A stretch of DNA of 64,000 bases from an uncultured Dehalococcoidia bacterium (GCA_958295865.1 CATQHF010000004.1:372001-436000), one strand, 5' to 3'. Positions 26,361-34,868 are shown, counted from the stretch's first letter. Numbers and translations: made by a program. The notes: generated by a model not told the origin, from the sequence alone.

Positions 26361-26539
26361 TGGACAAGCATAATGACGAGGGGCGGAAGGACGCGAATAA
26401 GGAGCGGCCGGCGCATTTCATAGGCGCGGAGGCGGCGCTGCGGCGGGCGGCGGTGAAGGCTCGCAAGCGGGCGATAGAGACGACGGGCTCAGTGCCGACA
26501 TGGAGGGACGGGAAGATAGTCTATGACACTGAGGTGTGA
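26360..26539 (+). CDS. small basic protein coupled to the zeta-like kinase (candidate antitoxin)
   Basis: 59 residues, starting MDKHNDEGRKDANKERPAHF and ending DGKIVYDTEV. The middle AALRRAAVKARKRAIETTGSVP is a basic amphipathic helix. Its ATG overlaps the preceding stop (TAATG), so translation is coupled. It resembles the small partners often encoded after zeta-like P-loop genes, which carry an A-rich helix and a TG...GK-V ending. Its antitoxin role is inference from position. Note the order: here the toxin-like gene comes first. Confidence 0.65.
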   Translation: MDKHNDEGRKDANKERPAHFIGAEAALRRAAVKARKRAIETTGSVPTWRDGKIVYDTEV

Positions 26540-26621
26540 TGCCCGTGCGCCCGGCGCAATCCTCTGCTACATTGGTTACATGACGAAAAGTTGACATAAG
26601 CATACGAATAAGGAGGGCGCT

Positions 26622-28376
26622 ATGGCTACTGCGACTCAGGCACATATTCGGGTTGGGACTTTGGAGGAATTGAAGGCGCGGGGCTGTACGGTGGTTACGG
26701 GCGGGGGGCATACTATCGCGGTGTTCGCGCACGATGGCAAGGTGTATGCGGTGGACAACCGATGCCCGCACATGGGCTTTCCGCTGGACAGGGGGACGGT
26801 GAAGGACGGCATCCTGACCTGCCACTGGCATCACGCGCGCTTCGACCTGTCGAGCGGCGGCACTTTCGACCCGTTCGCGGACGATGTGCGCTCGTTTCCT
26901 GTATCGGTGTCGGACGGCGAGGTGTGGGTGAATCCGTCGCCGCCGGAGTCTGACCCGATAGGGCGCTGGTCGAAGCGGCTGGAGGACGCGCTGGAGGATA
27001 ACATCCGCCTTGTAATCGCCAAGTCGGCGCTAGGGCTGGATGCGGCGCGGGCGGACTATCGCGTTCCGCTAGGGATTGGCGCAAGGTTCGGCACGACCTA
27101 CTCGGCGGCGGGCTGGGGGCAGGCGATGACGATGCTGACTTGCAGCGCGAGTATGCTGCCGTATCTGGAAGTGGAAGACCGCCCTCTGGCGATGTATCAG
27201 GGGCTGCTGCATGTGGCGCGGGACAATGCGGGGATGCCGCCGCGCTTTCTGCTGGATCCGCTGCCGACGGGCGAGACTAGGCCCGAGGTGTTTAAGCTGT
27301 GGTTCCGCAACTTCATCGATGTGCGCGACTCGGACGGAGCGGAGCGCTGCCTACGCACGGCGATAGAGATAGGCATACCCGAACAGACCGTCGCGGACAT
27401 GATATTCGCCGCCATCACCGACCATATCTATGTTGACGGCGGGCATACGCTGGACTTCGCCAACAAAGCGTTCGAGCTGCTGGACCATCTGGGCTGGGAG
27501 CATGCGGGGCAGATACTCACAAGCCTTGTTCAAGGCATGGCGGGCGTGCGGCGCAGCGAGGAACTCAGCTCATGGCGCAATCCGATTGACATCTCGTCCA
27601 TGGTATGGAGGGCAAGAGAGGCGCTCGGCGCGGCATACGCGGAGGGCGCAAGTCGGCGCGGCGATTGGGACGATGAGGATGCGCTGGCGGGCATTATATT
27701 GGAGGATGACCCGGCCGCGACGCTGGACGCTATGGTAGAGGCTGTGCGCCGGGGGGCAAGCGAGGCGCAGCTTGGCTCCGCGGTGGCATACGCCGCCTTC
27801 ATGCGAATGGCGCGCTTCCACACTTCCAACGAGTTCAACGACTGGGACACGCTGCACAACACGCTGACGGCGGCGAACGCGCTGCACCAGGCGCTAAAGC
27901 GCGCGCCGTCATTGGAGCTTCTCAGGGCGACGCTGGACACGGCGATGAGTGTCTATCTGGACAGGTTCCTGAATATGCCCGCGCAGCGAACGCCCGCGCC
28001 GCTGGCGAACGGGGCGGTGGACGGCGAAGCCTTGCGCTCGCGGCTACTCGATGGCATGAATGTGCAGCAGCAAGTGGAGCCGTCGGCGAAGGTGGTATCA
28101 GACTACATCAGCGGGGGAGCGACGCCCGAAGGCATCATCGCCAGCCTGGGACATGCGATGCTGCGCGAAGAGTCGGGCTTCCACATGTTCCAGATAGTCG
28201 ATGCGGCGATAAAGCAGCACGAGGAGAGGCGCGGCACGAACGCGGGGCGCATCGTGCTGGTGGCGCTGTCGCGCTTTCTGGCGGCGCACGCTCCGACATC
28301 GCGCGCGGTGCAGCAGACCTTCAACATCGCGCTGCGGCTGCATCGGGGGGAGGCGCTGTACGATGAGCGCGGTTGA
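26622..28376 (+). CDS. Rieske [2Fe-2S] domain fused to a large helical domain
   Basis: 584 residues from ATG, with AAGGAGG upstream. Residues about 8-107 form a Rieske domain of the soluble ferredoxin type. The ligands are C48-x-H50 (NRCPHMGF) and C67-x2-H70 (LTCHWHHARFD). The remaining roughly 470 residues are mostly helical and rich in conserved-looking His/Asp segments: GLLHVARDNAG, ITDHIYVDGGHTLDFANKAFELLDHLGWEHAG and AFMRMARFHTSNEFNDWDTLHNTLT. This pattern recalls questin-oxidase-like (Baeyer-Villiger type) proteins, but I cannot confirm it. No signal peptide. It is flanked by unrelated genes. It might be a single-component oxidative enzyme. Confidence 0.75.
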   Translation: MATATQAHIRVGTLEELKARGCTVVTGGGHTIAVFAHDGKVYAVDNRCPHMGFPLDRGTVKDGILTCHWHHARFDLSSGGTFDPFADDVRSFPVSVSDGEVWVNPSPPESDPIGRWSKRLEDALEDNIRLVIAKSALGLDAARADYRVPLGIGARFGTTYSAAGWGQAMTMLTCSASMLPYLEVEDRPLAMYQGLLHVARDNAGMPPRFLLDPLPTGETRPEVFKLWFRNFIDVRDSDGAERCLRTAIEIGIPEQTVADMIFAAITDHIYVDGGHTLDFANKAFELLDHLGWEHAGQILTSLVQGMAGVRRSEELSSWRNPIDISSMVWRAREALGAAYAEGASRRGDWDDEDALAGIILEDDPAATLDAMVEAVRRGASEAQLGSAVAYAAFMRMARFHTSNEFNDWDTLHNTLTAANALHQALKRAPSLELLRATLDTAMSVYLDRFLNMPAQRTPAPLANGAVDGEALRSRLLDGMNVQQQVEPSAKVVSDYISGGATPEGIIASLGHAMLREESGFHMFQIVDAAIKQHEERRGTNAGRIVLVALSRFLAAHAPTSRAVQQTFNIALRLHRGEALYDERG

Positions 28377-28449
28377 TATGACCGCAACGGACAACCGAAC
28401 AAGCTCGGAAGGCGTGTATAATGCATGGACGCTGAGGGCAAACTTATAG

Positions 28450-28851
28450 ATGTTCGGGATATACGAAAGACTGCGCTGGGTCTATCTCTCCGTATTCGCC
28501 ATTCAGGTCGTCCCCATGAGCGCGGGGATAGTATGGCGTGAATGGGTAACCGGCGGGCACTCCAACGCCGTCGATCTTCTGATAGCTTCCGTGCTGAAGA
28601 TAGACGATGTATGCTATCTTTCGATTATCACGAGCGTAGTAATAGTGGACATAGGGAGGTATCTGATGGGAATACTGATAACGGCTCCTCAGGACAGGGC
28701 GTATGAAAGAGGCTTGGCTAGGGGGAAAAGGCAAGGTCGAGAAGAGGGCGCGGCTGAGGAAAGGGAACGCGTGCAGGCCTGGTATCGGCGCTACAAGGAC
28801 GCGCGGGCGCGCGGCGAGCATTTCGACGAAGAGCTGCCGCGGCTTCCATAA
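28450..28851 (+). CDS. small membrane protein with coiled-coil tail
   Basis: 133 residues. Hydrophobic stretches are at about residues 10-27 (VYLSVFAIQVVPMSAGIV) and 42-72 (AVDLLIASVL...ITSVVIVDIGRYL). They are followed by MGILITAPQDRAYERGLARGKRQGREEGAAEERERV, then the tail WYRRYKDARARGEHFDEELPRLP. I do not recognise a named family. The second half (from 28640) is repeated almost exactly at 28900-29135. A distant relative with the same tail pattern is at 63037-63384. Confidence 0.6.
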   Translation: MFGIYERLRWVYLSVFAIQVVPMSAGIVWREWVTGGHSNAVDLLIASVLKIDDVCYLSIITSVVIVDIGRYLMGILITAPQDRAYERGLARGKRQGREEGAAEERERVQAWYRRYKDARARGEHFDEELPRLP

Positions 28852-28928
28852 CCGCGAATACGCAACCACATTAGACAAACCCTTGCAGGCGACGCTAAAT
28901 AGTGGACATAGGGAGGTAGAGGTATGTG

Positions 28929-29135
28929 ATGGGAATACTGATAACGGCTCCTCAGGACAAGGCGTATGAAAGAGGCTTTGCTAGGGGAAGAAGAGAAGGC
29001 AGAGAAGAAGTCAGGGCTGAGGCAAGGGAGCGCATGCTAGACTTCGACCGGCGCATGCGGGACTGGTATCAGCGCTACAAGGACGCGCTGGCGCGTGGCG
29101 AGCATTTCGACGAAGATCCGCCGCCGATTCCATAA
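28929..29135 (+). CDS. partial duplicate of the preceding gene (tail domain only)
   Basis: 68 residues: MGILITAPQDKAYERGFARG, a charged coiled coil, and WYQRYKDALARGEHFDEDPPPIP. The DNA from about 28897, including the AGTGGACATAGGGAGGTA ribosome-site region, repeats 28641 onward with few changes. The membrane segments were not copied. It has its own start and a following terminator, so it may be expressed as a soluble version. Confidence 0.6.
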   Translation: MGILITAPQDKAYERGFARGRREGREEVRAEARERMLDFDRRMRDWYQRYKDALARGEHFDEDPPPIP

Positions 29136-29162
29136 GCGGGAATACGCAGCACAGCGGACAAA

Positions 29163-29194
29163 GCCCCTGCCGGCGACGCTAGGCAGGGGCTTTT
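29163..29194 (+). terminator. rho-independent terminator
   Basis: A 9-bp stem GCCCCTGCC/GGCAGGGGC with a 10-base loop, followed by TTTT. It closes the duplicated coiled-coil genes. Confidence 0.85.
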
Positions 29195-29318
29195 CGCATT
29201 GCCTTCATGCTCATTTGGCGCAGTGCGCCGCGATATGATAACCTTGCGCCATGTTCGGCGTGGCTTTTCCCGCGCCGCATCTACCGCCAACACATATACA
29301 GCGCACAGGAGTATTGAT

Positions 29319-30959
29319 ATGGCAAAGGTTACGGGCAGCTATCTCATCGCCAAGACGCTAAAGGAAGAGGGCGTGGAGAAGCTCTTCTATCTGATGGGGG
29401 GGCCTGACTTCGACATCGTGATGGGGTGTCAGGATTTCGGCATCGAGACTATCGACTTCCGCCATGAGCAGGCGGCGGCGTTCGCGGCGCATGCCTACGC
29501 GCGGGTTACGGGCAAGCCGGGCGTGTGCACGGCGGCGAGCGGGCCCGGCACGCTCAACCTGCTGACGGGCGTGTACGCGGCATCCATCGACTGCTCGCCA
29601 ATGGTCATCCTGGGCGGCGCGAGCGCGGTTCACGAGATTGGTAGGGACACCTTCCAAGAGGTTGATCAGGAACGCATCATGGAGCCGATTTGCAAGTATT
29701 GGCACAGGCCCACTATGGCGGCGCGCTATCCTGAAATCGTCAGCACGGCATATCGGCAGTCGATGAGCGGGCGGCCGGGCCCCGTCTATATCGACTGCGG
29801 CGCGGATGTGCTGTACGAAGAGATAGAAGAGGATGCGGCGGTTACGCCCACGCGCGCGGCGCGCAAGTCCGTGCCGGCCGGCGATGCCGCCGCCGTGAGC
29901 GAGGCGGTGGACATGCTGGCAGCGTCGGAGCGCCCGGTCATATTCGCGGGCGGCGGCGTGTTCTTCTCGGGCGCGGCGCCGGAGCTTGAGCGGCTGGTCG
30001 ATCTGACGAGCACGCCGTTCTACACCGCGCCGATGTCGCGCGGCGTCGTGCCCGAAGACCATTCCGTATCCTTCCAGGGCGCGCGCAGCACGGCATTGCG
30101 CGAGGCCGACCTGGTGCTCGTCATTGGCACACGCATGAACTGGATGATCAACTACGGGCAGCGCTTCGGCAGCGCTAAGGTGGTGCAGATCGACATCGAG
30201 GCGAGCGAGATAGCGCACAACCGCGATGTTGACTTGGGCATCGTGGGCGACGCAAAATCGGTGCTGGGGCAGATGGTCAGCGAGATAGAGGCGCGACCGG
30301 AGGATTTCGGCGGGCGGCTGGAATCGCCGTGGATTACGCGCCTGCAAGAGGACAACGACCGCCGCGCCAATCAGCAGGCGGCGTTGCTGAACTCGGAGCA
30401 GACGCCGATACACCCGCTGCGGCTGTGCAAGGAGATACGCGACTTCCTCGACCGCGACGCCATCCTGTGCGTTGACGGCAACGAGATTCTGCACTTCGGG
30501 CGTCAGTCGCTGCCGACTTATGTGCCGGGGCATCGGCTGAACTCCGGCGTAACGGGCACGATGGGCGTTGGGCTGCCCTACGGCATCGGCGCGCAGATAG
30601 CGAAGCCGGATAAGCAGGTGCTGGTGCTGCACGGCGACGGCTCTATGGGCATGAACGCGATGGAGATAGACACCTGCGTGCGCTTCAACCTGCCGGTGGT
30701 GACGGTCATCAGCAACAACGCGGGCTGGACGGCGCGGACGCCTGACCGCCGCAAGCCGGGGCGTGAGCTTGGGTTCACGAACTACGACGGCATGGCGCGC
30801 GAGCTTGGCGCGCACGGCGAAGAGGTGACCGACCCGGACGAGATTCGCCCGGCGCTTGAGCGCGCCTTCGCAAGCGGCAAGCCTGCCGTGGTGAATGTCA
30901 TCGTGGAGCCGACGGCCGCGGGCGTGTCGCGCGCATGGGGCGGCTCGCGGATGGAGTAA
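29319..30959 (+). CDS. TPP-dependent enzyme, acetolactate synthase/oxalyl-CoA decarboxylase-like
   Basis: 546 residues from the ATG at 29319 (AGGAG 8 bases upstream); the frame is open further upstream but without homology. PYR domain: FRHEQAAAFAAHAYARVTGKPGVCTAASGPGTLNL. Then EVDQERIMEPICKYWHRP, which I find reminiscent of oxalyl-CoA decarboxylase as well as of ALS-type enzymes. The middle domain is RPVIFAGGGVFFSGAAPELERLVD. The PP domain has GDGSMGMNAMEIDTCVRFNLPVVTVISNNAGW. All TPP-binding elements are present. It differs from the TPP enzyme at 19793-21460 throughout. Substrate uncertain. Confidence 0.88.
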   Translation: MAKVTGSYLIAKTLKEEGVEKLFYLMGGPDFDIVMGCQDFGIETIDFRHEQAAAFAAHAYARVTGKPGVCTAASGPGTLNLLTGVYAASIDCSPMVILGGASAVHEIGRDTFQEVDQERIMEPICKYWHRPTMAARYPEIVSTAYRQSMSGRPGPVYIDCGADVLYEEIEEDAAVTPTRAARKSVPAGDAAAVSEAVDMLAASERPVIFAGGGVFFSGAAPELERLVDLTSTPFYTAPMSRGVVPEDHSVSFQGARSTALREADLVLVIGTRMNWMINYGQRFGSAKVVQIDIEASEIAHNRDVDLGIVGDAKSVLGQMVSEIEARPEDFGGRLESPWITRLQEDNDRRANQQAALLNSEQTPIHPLRLCKEIRDFLDRDAILCVDGNEILHFGRQSLPTYVPGHRLNSGVTGTMGVGLPYGIGAQIAKPDKQVLVLHGDGSMGMNAMEIDTCVRFNLPVVTVISNNAGWTARTPDRRKPGRELGFTNYDGMARELGAHGEEVTDPDEIRPALERAFASGKPAVVNVIVEPTAAGVSRAWGGSRME

Positions 30960-31070
30960 CGGATTTGACTTGGATGGAGGGGATATGCGGGGTGGATTAC
31001 TCCCATGTATCCCTTCCATGCCGTTTGGTGCTTGCCTAATCATCAGCCAATCTACTCGATGCGGTGAGAT

Positions 31071-31310
31071 ATGCCCGCGTACAAAGCCCAACTGGAACAA
31101 GACGAATCCGGTCGCTGGAGCGCTTGGATAGACTTGCTGCCCGGATGCGCCGTATGGGGATATACGCAGGCTGAAGCCCTGGCTTCCCTCAAGGACGCCG
31201 CCGAAGCCTACCTCGAGGACGTTGCTGAAGCTGGCGAAGCGACTAATCACAGGGGCGAAGTGGTCATAGAGAAGCCAATAGCCACGGCGTGCCCCTTCCT
31301 CCTGACCTGA
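31071..31310 (+). CDS. HicB-like (UPF0150) protein, apparently orphan
   Basis: 79 residues: YKAQLEQDESGRWSAWIDLLPGCAVWGYTQAEALASLKDAAEAYLED (shown only as the family pattern; the key part is WIDLLPGCAVWG and the helix after it). This is the partially degraded RNase-H-like fold of HicB antitoxins. No HicA-like gene (short, with a dsRBD and a conserved His) lies on either side. No DNA-binding extension is present, so it is the short form. Confidence 0.8.
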   Translation: MPAYKAQLEQDESGRWSAWIDLLPGCAVWGYTQAEALASLKDAAEAYLEDVAEAGEATNHRGEVVIEKPIATACPFLLT

Positions 31311-31355
31311 TACGGCTGCACTGACAATAGTTGGCTCTGTCCATCCGACCTGCTG

Positions 31356-32498
31356 ATGAACTCTCACACCGACCGACTTCCCTACGACTTTACGGCGCAT
31401 TTGACGCACTTTTGCCGGTCGCTGCGTTCGCATGGGCTGCTGATTGGGCCGACGGAGACGGCAGATGTGATGCGGGCGATGAACGCGGTGGATATGATGG
31501 ACAGGGGGCGGGTCTATTGGTCGCTGCGGTCGCTGCTGCTGTCGAGGCGCGATGACATCCCCATCTATGACTCGCTGTTCGAGCGGTTTTGGAACTTCGA
31601 GGCGATGCCGGTGCGTCCGCGCATCGACTCTGATGACGACCTTGTTGGCGGGGCGAAGGAGTTCCGGCGCGCGCCGAGCGTGGCGGTGATGCCGGAGGAG
31701 GATGCAAGCGCGGAGAATACGCTGGTTCAGATGCTGCGGACGGGGACGAGCAGCCGCGCGGCGGCTCGGCAGCCGGACTTGAGCGTACTGCGGGCAGATG
31801 AGCTTTCGGAGCTGTCGCGCATCGCGGCGCGCATGATACGGGCGATGGCGTCTCGGCCGGGGCGGCGGCGCAAGCGACATCCGCGCAAGGGCAGCCCGGA
31901 CCTGCGGGCGGCGTTTCGCGTCAATATGAGCAGGGGGGGCGATATGCTCTTGCTGCCACGCAAGCGGCGCGTGCCACGAACGCCGCGCCTGCTGGTGATG
32001 CTGGATGTGAGCGGCTCTATGGAGCGGCATGTACAGCTGCTGTTGCAGCTCATCTTCGCGGTGTCGCAGCACACGAAGCGGGTGGAGACCTTCGCGTTCA
32101 GCACATCGGCGACGCGGGTGACGCGGGAGTTGAGCGCGCCGTCGTTCAGCGAGGCGCTGGGGCGCATCGGGCGCGTGGTGGGGCATTGGTCGGGCGGTAC
32201 GCACATAGGGGCGGCGCTGGCGCATGTGAACACGCGGCACGAGCATATCCTGAGCCGCTATACGACGGTGTTCCTGCTCAGCGACGGCTGGGATACGGGG
32301 GAGCCGGAACGCTTGGCGGCTGAGGCGCGGCGGATGCGGCGGCGCGTGCATCGCGTCGTGTGGCTCAACCCGCTGCTGGGTTCTGCCGACTATGAGCCGC
32401 TTACGCGCAGCCTGCAAGCGGCGCTGCCGCACATAGATCACCACGCATCGGCGCGGGACATCGACAGCCTGAAGCGGCTGCCGGGGCTGCTGCGGTGA
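31356..32498 (+). CDS. VWA-domain protein, CoxE-like
   Basis: 380 residues. The N-terminal CoxE-type region is FTAHLTHFCRSLRSHGLLIGPTETADVMRAM...RVYWSLRSLLLSRRDDIPIYDSLF. Basic stretch SRPGRRRKRHPRKGSPD. The VWA domain starts at about residue 208, with the MIDAS motif LVMLDVSGSMERH, a threonine in HWSGGTHIG and an aspartate in LLSDGWDTG. In Cox operons CoxE works with the MoxR-type ATPase CoxD to mature CO dehydrogenase. No CoxD is present here, while CoxG, S and M-like genes lie 21-25 kb away. The last 13 codons plus downstream DNA recur twice at 34.9 and 35.9 kb. Confidence 0.85.
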   Translation: MNSHTDRLPYDFTAHLTHFCRSLRSHGLLIGPTETADVMRAMNAVDMMDRGRVYWSLRSLLLSRRDDIPIYDSLFERFWNFEAMPVRPRIDSDDDLVGGAKEFRRAPSVAVMPEEDASAENTLVQMLRTGTSSRAAARQPDLSVLRADELSELSRIAARMIRAMASRPGRRRKRHPRKGSPDLRAAFRVNMSRGGDMLLLPRKRRVPRTPRLLVMLDVSGSMERHVQLLLQLIFAVSQHTKRVETFAFSTSATRVTRELSAPSFSEALGRIGRVVGHWSGGTHIGAALAHVNTRHEHILSRYTTVFLLSDGWDTGEPERLAAEARRMRRRVHRVVWLNPLLGSADYEPLTRSLQAALPHIDHHASARDIDSLKRLPGLLR

Positions 32499-32662
32499 GG
32501 GCGTTTTGAGGGCAACCATCGCTCTGCTCTGATTATCGGCGAATAGTGGGCGGGTGTTCCGTATGGCTGATATGCGTTTGTGGGTTATACTCGTCTGTAT
32601 CGATGCCCAATCCATAACATAGCCGCATGCCGAACCTTTGCGGGACCCGATAAGGAGTCGCT

Positions 32663-33055
32663 ATGGTAGCGATAAACGCATATATTCAGGTTCTGCGAAA
32701 GTATGCGGTTTTCGATGGGCGCGCTAACCGCCCGGAGTACTGGTGGTTTATGCTGGTACATATAATCGTCATATTTGCATCGATTGCTATACCACTTGCT
32801 ATTATTGGTGACGAAGATGTCGCAGTTGTCGTCTTTCTTTTGTATTATGTCGCTACACTTGTTCCTTGTTGGGCTGTAACGGTTCGCAGGCTTCATGACA
32901 GCGGCAAGAGCGCATGGGTTCTTTTGGTTAGGTTAATACCAATACCTTTCCTGGGTGCATTGATAATGCTCGGATTTATGTTGGTGCCTAGTGATAGTGG
33001 GAAGTATAACGACTATGGGCCGAGGCCTTCCCCCGAATTCAAGGAATTATCGTGA
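32663..33055 (+). CDS. DUF805 membrane protein, copy 1
   Basis: 130 residues from ATG, with AAGGAG 5 bases upstream. DUF805 features are KYAVFDGRANRPEYWWFMLV at the N-terminus, three to four membrane segments, and VTVRRLHDSGKSAWVLLV. The C-terminus is GKYNDYGPRPSPEFKEL. The function is unknown. It is paralogous to 36057-36413, and the leader DNA of both is also similar. More AT-rich than the neighbouring VWA gene. Confidence 0.88.
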   Translation: MVAINAYIQVLRKYAVFDGRANRPEYWWFMLVHIIVIFASIAIPLAIIGDEDVAVVVFLLYYVATLVPCWAVTVRRLHDSGKSAWVLLVRLIPIPFLGALIMLGFMLVPSDSGKYNDYGPRPSPEFKELS

Positions 33056-33184
33056 TTAAGTTCAGGGAATACTCGGTGATAATTCACGATGCCGAAGAGG
33101 GCAGTTACTGGTAGAGATACCAGCGTGAACTGGTGTTCGGGTAGTACGCTTTCGTGGAGGGGTTGTCAAGGGTTGGTATGCTGC

Positions 33185-33304
33185 TGAGAAAATTGCATTA
33201 GTACGGCTTAGCCGTCGATGGGCGAGCGTTTTCGCCCCCATCCTAACCTTCCCCCAGAGGGGGAAGGGACTAATGCAGGGGGAGGGACTGATGCGATTTT
33301 CTCA
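33185..33304. repeat. family-1 inverted-repeat element
   Basis: 120 bp, from TGAGAAAATTGCATTAG to CTGATGCGATTTTCTCA. The 3' part is duplicated inside (GGGACTAATGCA followed by GGGACTGATGCGATTTT), showing growth by module addition. Confidence 0.8.
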
Positions 33305-33333
33305 AGGGTTGGCATTGCTGAGCGGGGGGTTTT

Positions 33334-33651
33334 CGGTTGTCATCCTGGACGGGGTGAGGGGGTTGAAGTCCTTGCTATATTGGGCGTGTTGGTGGCGGGG
33401 ATTTTAGATTCCTCACTGCGTTTCGGAATGACAAGGGTGGGGTTTCGGAATGACAGAGAAGGGCGTTCGGGATGACAGGGATGGGCGCTCGGAATGACAT
33501 TGAGGGAAGGCTATTGAGGGAAGGCTTTGGAATGACAGGGATGGGCGCTCGGAATGACATTGAGGGAAGGCTTTGGAATGGCAGGGGTGGGCGCTTGGGA
33601 TGGCAGGGGGAAGGCGTAGCGAGTTAGAATTGCGGCTTTTCTTGACTCAAA
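33334..33651. repeat. family-3 repeat region with a 60-bp tandem duplication
   Basis: It contains the segment GGATTTTAGATTCCTCACTG and several GGAATGACAGG words, recurring at ten places in the window. Bases 33481-33512 recur at 33541-33572, a 60-bp period. No gene is seen between 33056 and 33811 apart from the remnant below. Confidence 0.75.
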
Positions 33652-33787
33652 TGTGATTTTCATTCCAACAGAACATAATGACGATTTAGATGCAATTGTC
33701 CTGGCGGTCAACCGCCGCCCGCTGCATGGTACGATGCCTGTAATGATTGTATCTTCCGGCGAGTGGACAGAATGGATGAAACCCTGA
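33619..33787 (+). pseudogene. short open-frame remnant sharing a 43-bp block with 63804-63846
   Basis: The frame reads RVRIAAFLDSNVIFIPTEHN, then DDLDAIVLAVNRRPLHGTMP and ends EWTEWMKP. FLDSNVIF resembles the first strand of a PIN domain, but the rest does not. There is no clear start codon. The block TGTGATTTTCATTCCAACAG and its continuation to 33694 recurs almost exactly at 63804-63846. Function unknown. Confidence 0.35.
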
Positions 33788-33811
33788 TTGGCAGAAGGAA
33801 GGGGCTTGGTG

Positions 33812-34549
33812 ATGGCAGCGACTGACTTGACCACCACAACCACCACAACCACGACTACCTTTCCGGACTGGAGCTTCATCGAAGACCCGGAGCCGGTGGA
33901 GGACGCTATGCAGCAGGAATTGACGATAGAGTACATAGTGGGCGCGCTGCGTAGCCATTTCCGCCATCGTGCCGATGTGCTTGTATCGGGCGCGGCGGGC
34001 TTCCTCTGCTATGACCGTACAAATCTTAATGCGCGGGTTGTGCCGGATTGTCTCGTGGCGTTCGGGGTTGCCGCCGCCGCTATTCGGGATAGGAACGCAT
34101 ACCTCATCTGGGAAGCGGGCAAGCCGCCCGACTTTGTGGCGGAGGTGGCATCGGAAAGCACGGCGTCCAATGACCTTGGACACAAGCGCGACCTTTACGC
34201 GCGGCTGGGCATTCAGGAGTACTGGCGCTTCGACGCCACGGGCGGCAGTCTGTACGGCAGCCCGTTGGTGGGTGAACGGCTGGTTGACGGCGAATATCAG
34301 CGATATGAACTGCACACCGATTCCGATGGCGCGGTCTGGTCGCACAGCGCCCTGCTGGACCTTGACTTTCGATGGGACGGGGATATGTTTCGTGTGCGCG
34401 ACTCCGTAAGCGGCGAGGACATGAGGACGCTTAGTGAAGAGAGTGACGCACGCTTGGCGGCAGAGGCTCGGTCGGTGGCAGCAGAGGCGAAGGTGCGGGC
34501 GATGGCGGCGGAGTTGGAGCGACTGCGGCGGGGGGAAACTGCCGAATAG
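33812..34549 (+). CDS. Uma2-family protein with threonine-rich N-terminus and coiled-coil tail
   Basis: 245 residues from the ATG at 33812, 7 bases after GAAGGAAGGGG; a TTG at 33788 would add eight residues. A run of ten threonines (residues about 6-15), encoded by an ACC/ACA microsatellite, precedes FPDWSFIEDPEPVEDAMQ. The nuclease-type core has VVPDCLVAFGV, FVAEVASESTASNDLGHKRDLYARLGIQEYWRFD. The tail is ARLAAEARSVAAEAKVRAMAAELERLRRG (in part), a short coiled coil. It lies inside the segmental-duplication region and is close to the Uma2 gene at 21514 in sequence. Confidence 0.9.
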   Translation: MAATDLTTTTTTTTTTFPDWSFIEDPEPVEDAMQQELTIEYIVGALRSHFRHRADVLVSGAAGFLCYDRTNLNARVVPDCLVAFGVAAAAIRDRNAYLIWEAGKPPDFVAEVASESTASNDLGHKRDLYARLGIQEYWRFDATGGSLYGSPLVGERLVDGEYQRYELHTDSDGAVWSHSALLDLDFRWDGDMFRVRDSVSGEDMRTLSEESDARLAAEARSVAAEAKVRAMAAELERLRRGETAE

Positions 34550-34663
34550 TCGTGAGGCGGAGGCGCGATGTAATTGTAAAGGTTCGGTAATTCGCTGGCA
34601 GATTAGGTTGCCTTTTCAAATCAAGAAATGCTTTGTACATCATTGCCAACGCGCCCTAGGCGT

Positions 34664-34868
34664 TGTCATTGCCTTCTTTTGGCATCTTTAGCCAGCATTT
34701 TCAGCAGGTCTTCGGCGCTACTTCTGCTATCGCCTTGTTCGCTACCGACATCAGTAGCGGCGGCAGTGTCTTCGCCAGTTCGGCCGGAGCGGATTCTAGC
34801 TCGACCGCCTTCTGCGCCTGTTTCAGCAGCTCGTCGGGAGTGGTGTTCGCTGCGTTGACGGTTGTCAT
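34664..34868 (-). pseudogene. deleted copy of the 35420-35788 gene
   Basis: It begins MTTVNAANTTPDELLKQAQK and continues like the intact gene to about residue 50. It then jumps, out of frame, to the DNA for EDLLKMLAKDAK. About 170 bp are missing and the frame ends prematurely (APKTC). This is the decayed copy in the segmental duplication. Confidence 0.75.

Noticed and set aside
29358-32615. A 1,085-codon open frame on the minus strand
   Set aside because: It lies opposite the TPP enzyme and VWA genes, has the Arg/His-rich composition of an antisense shadow in GC-rich DNA, and no recognisable motif.
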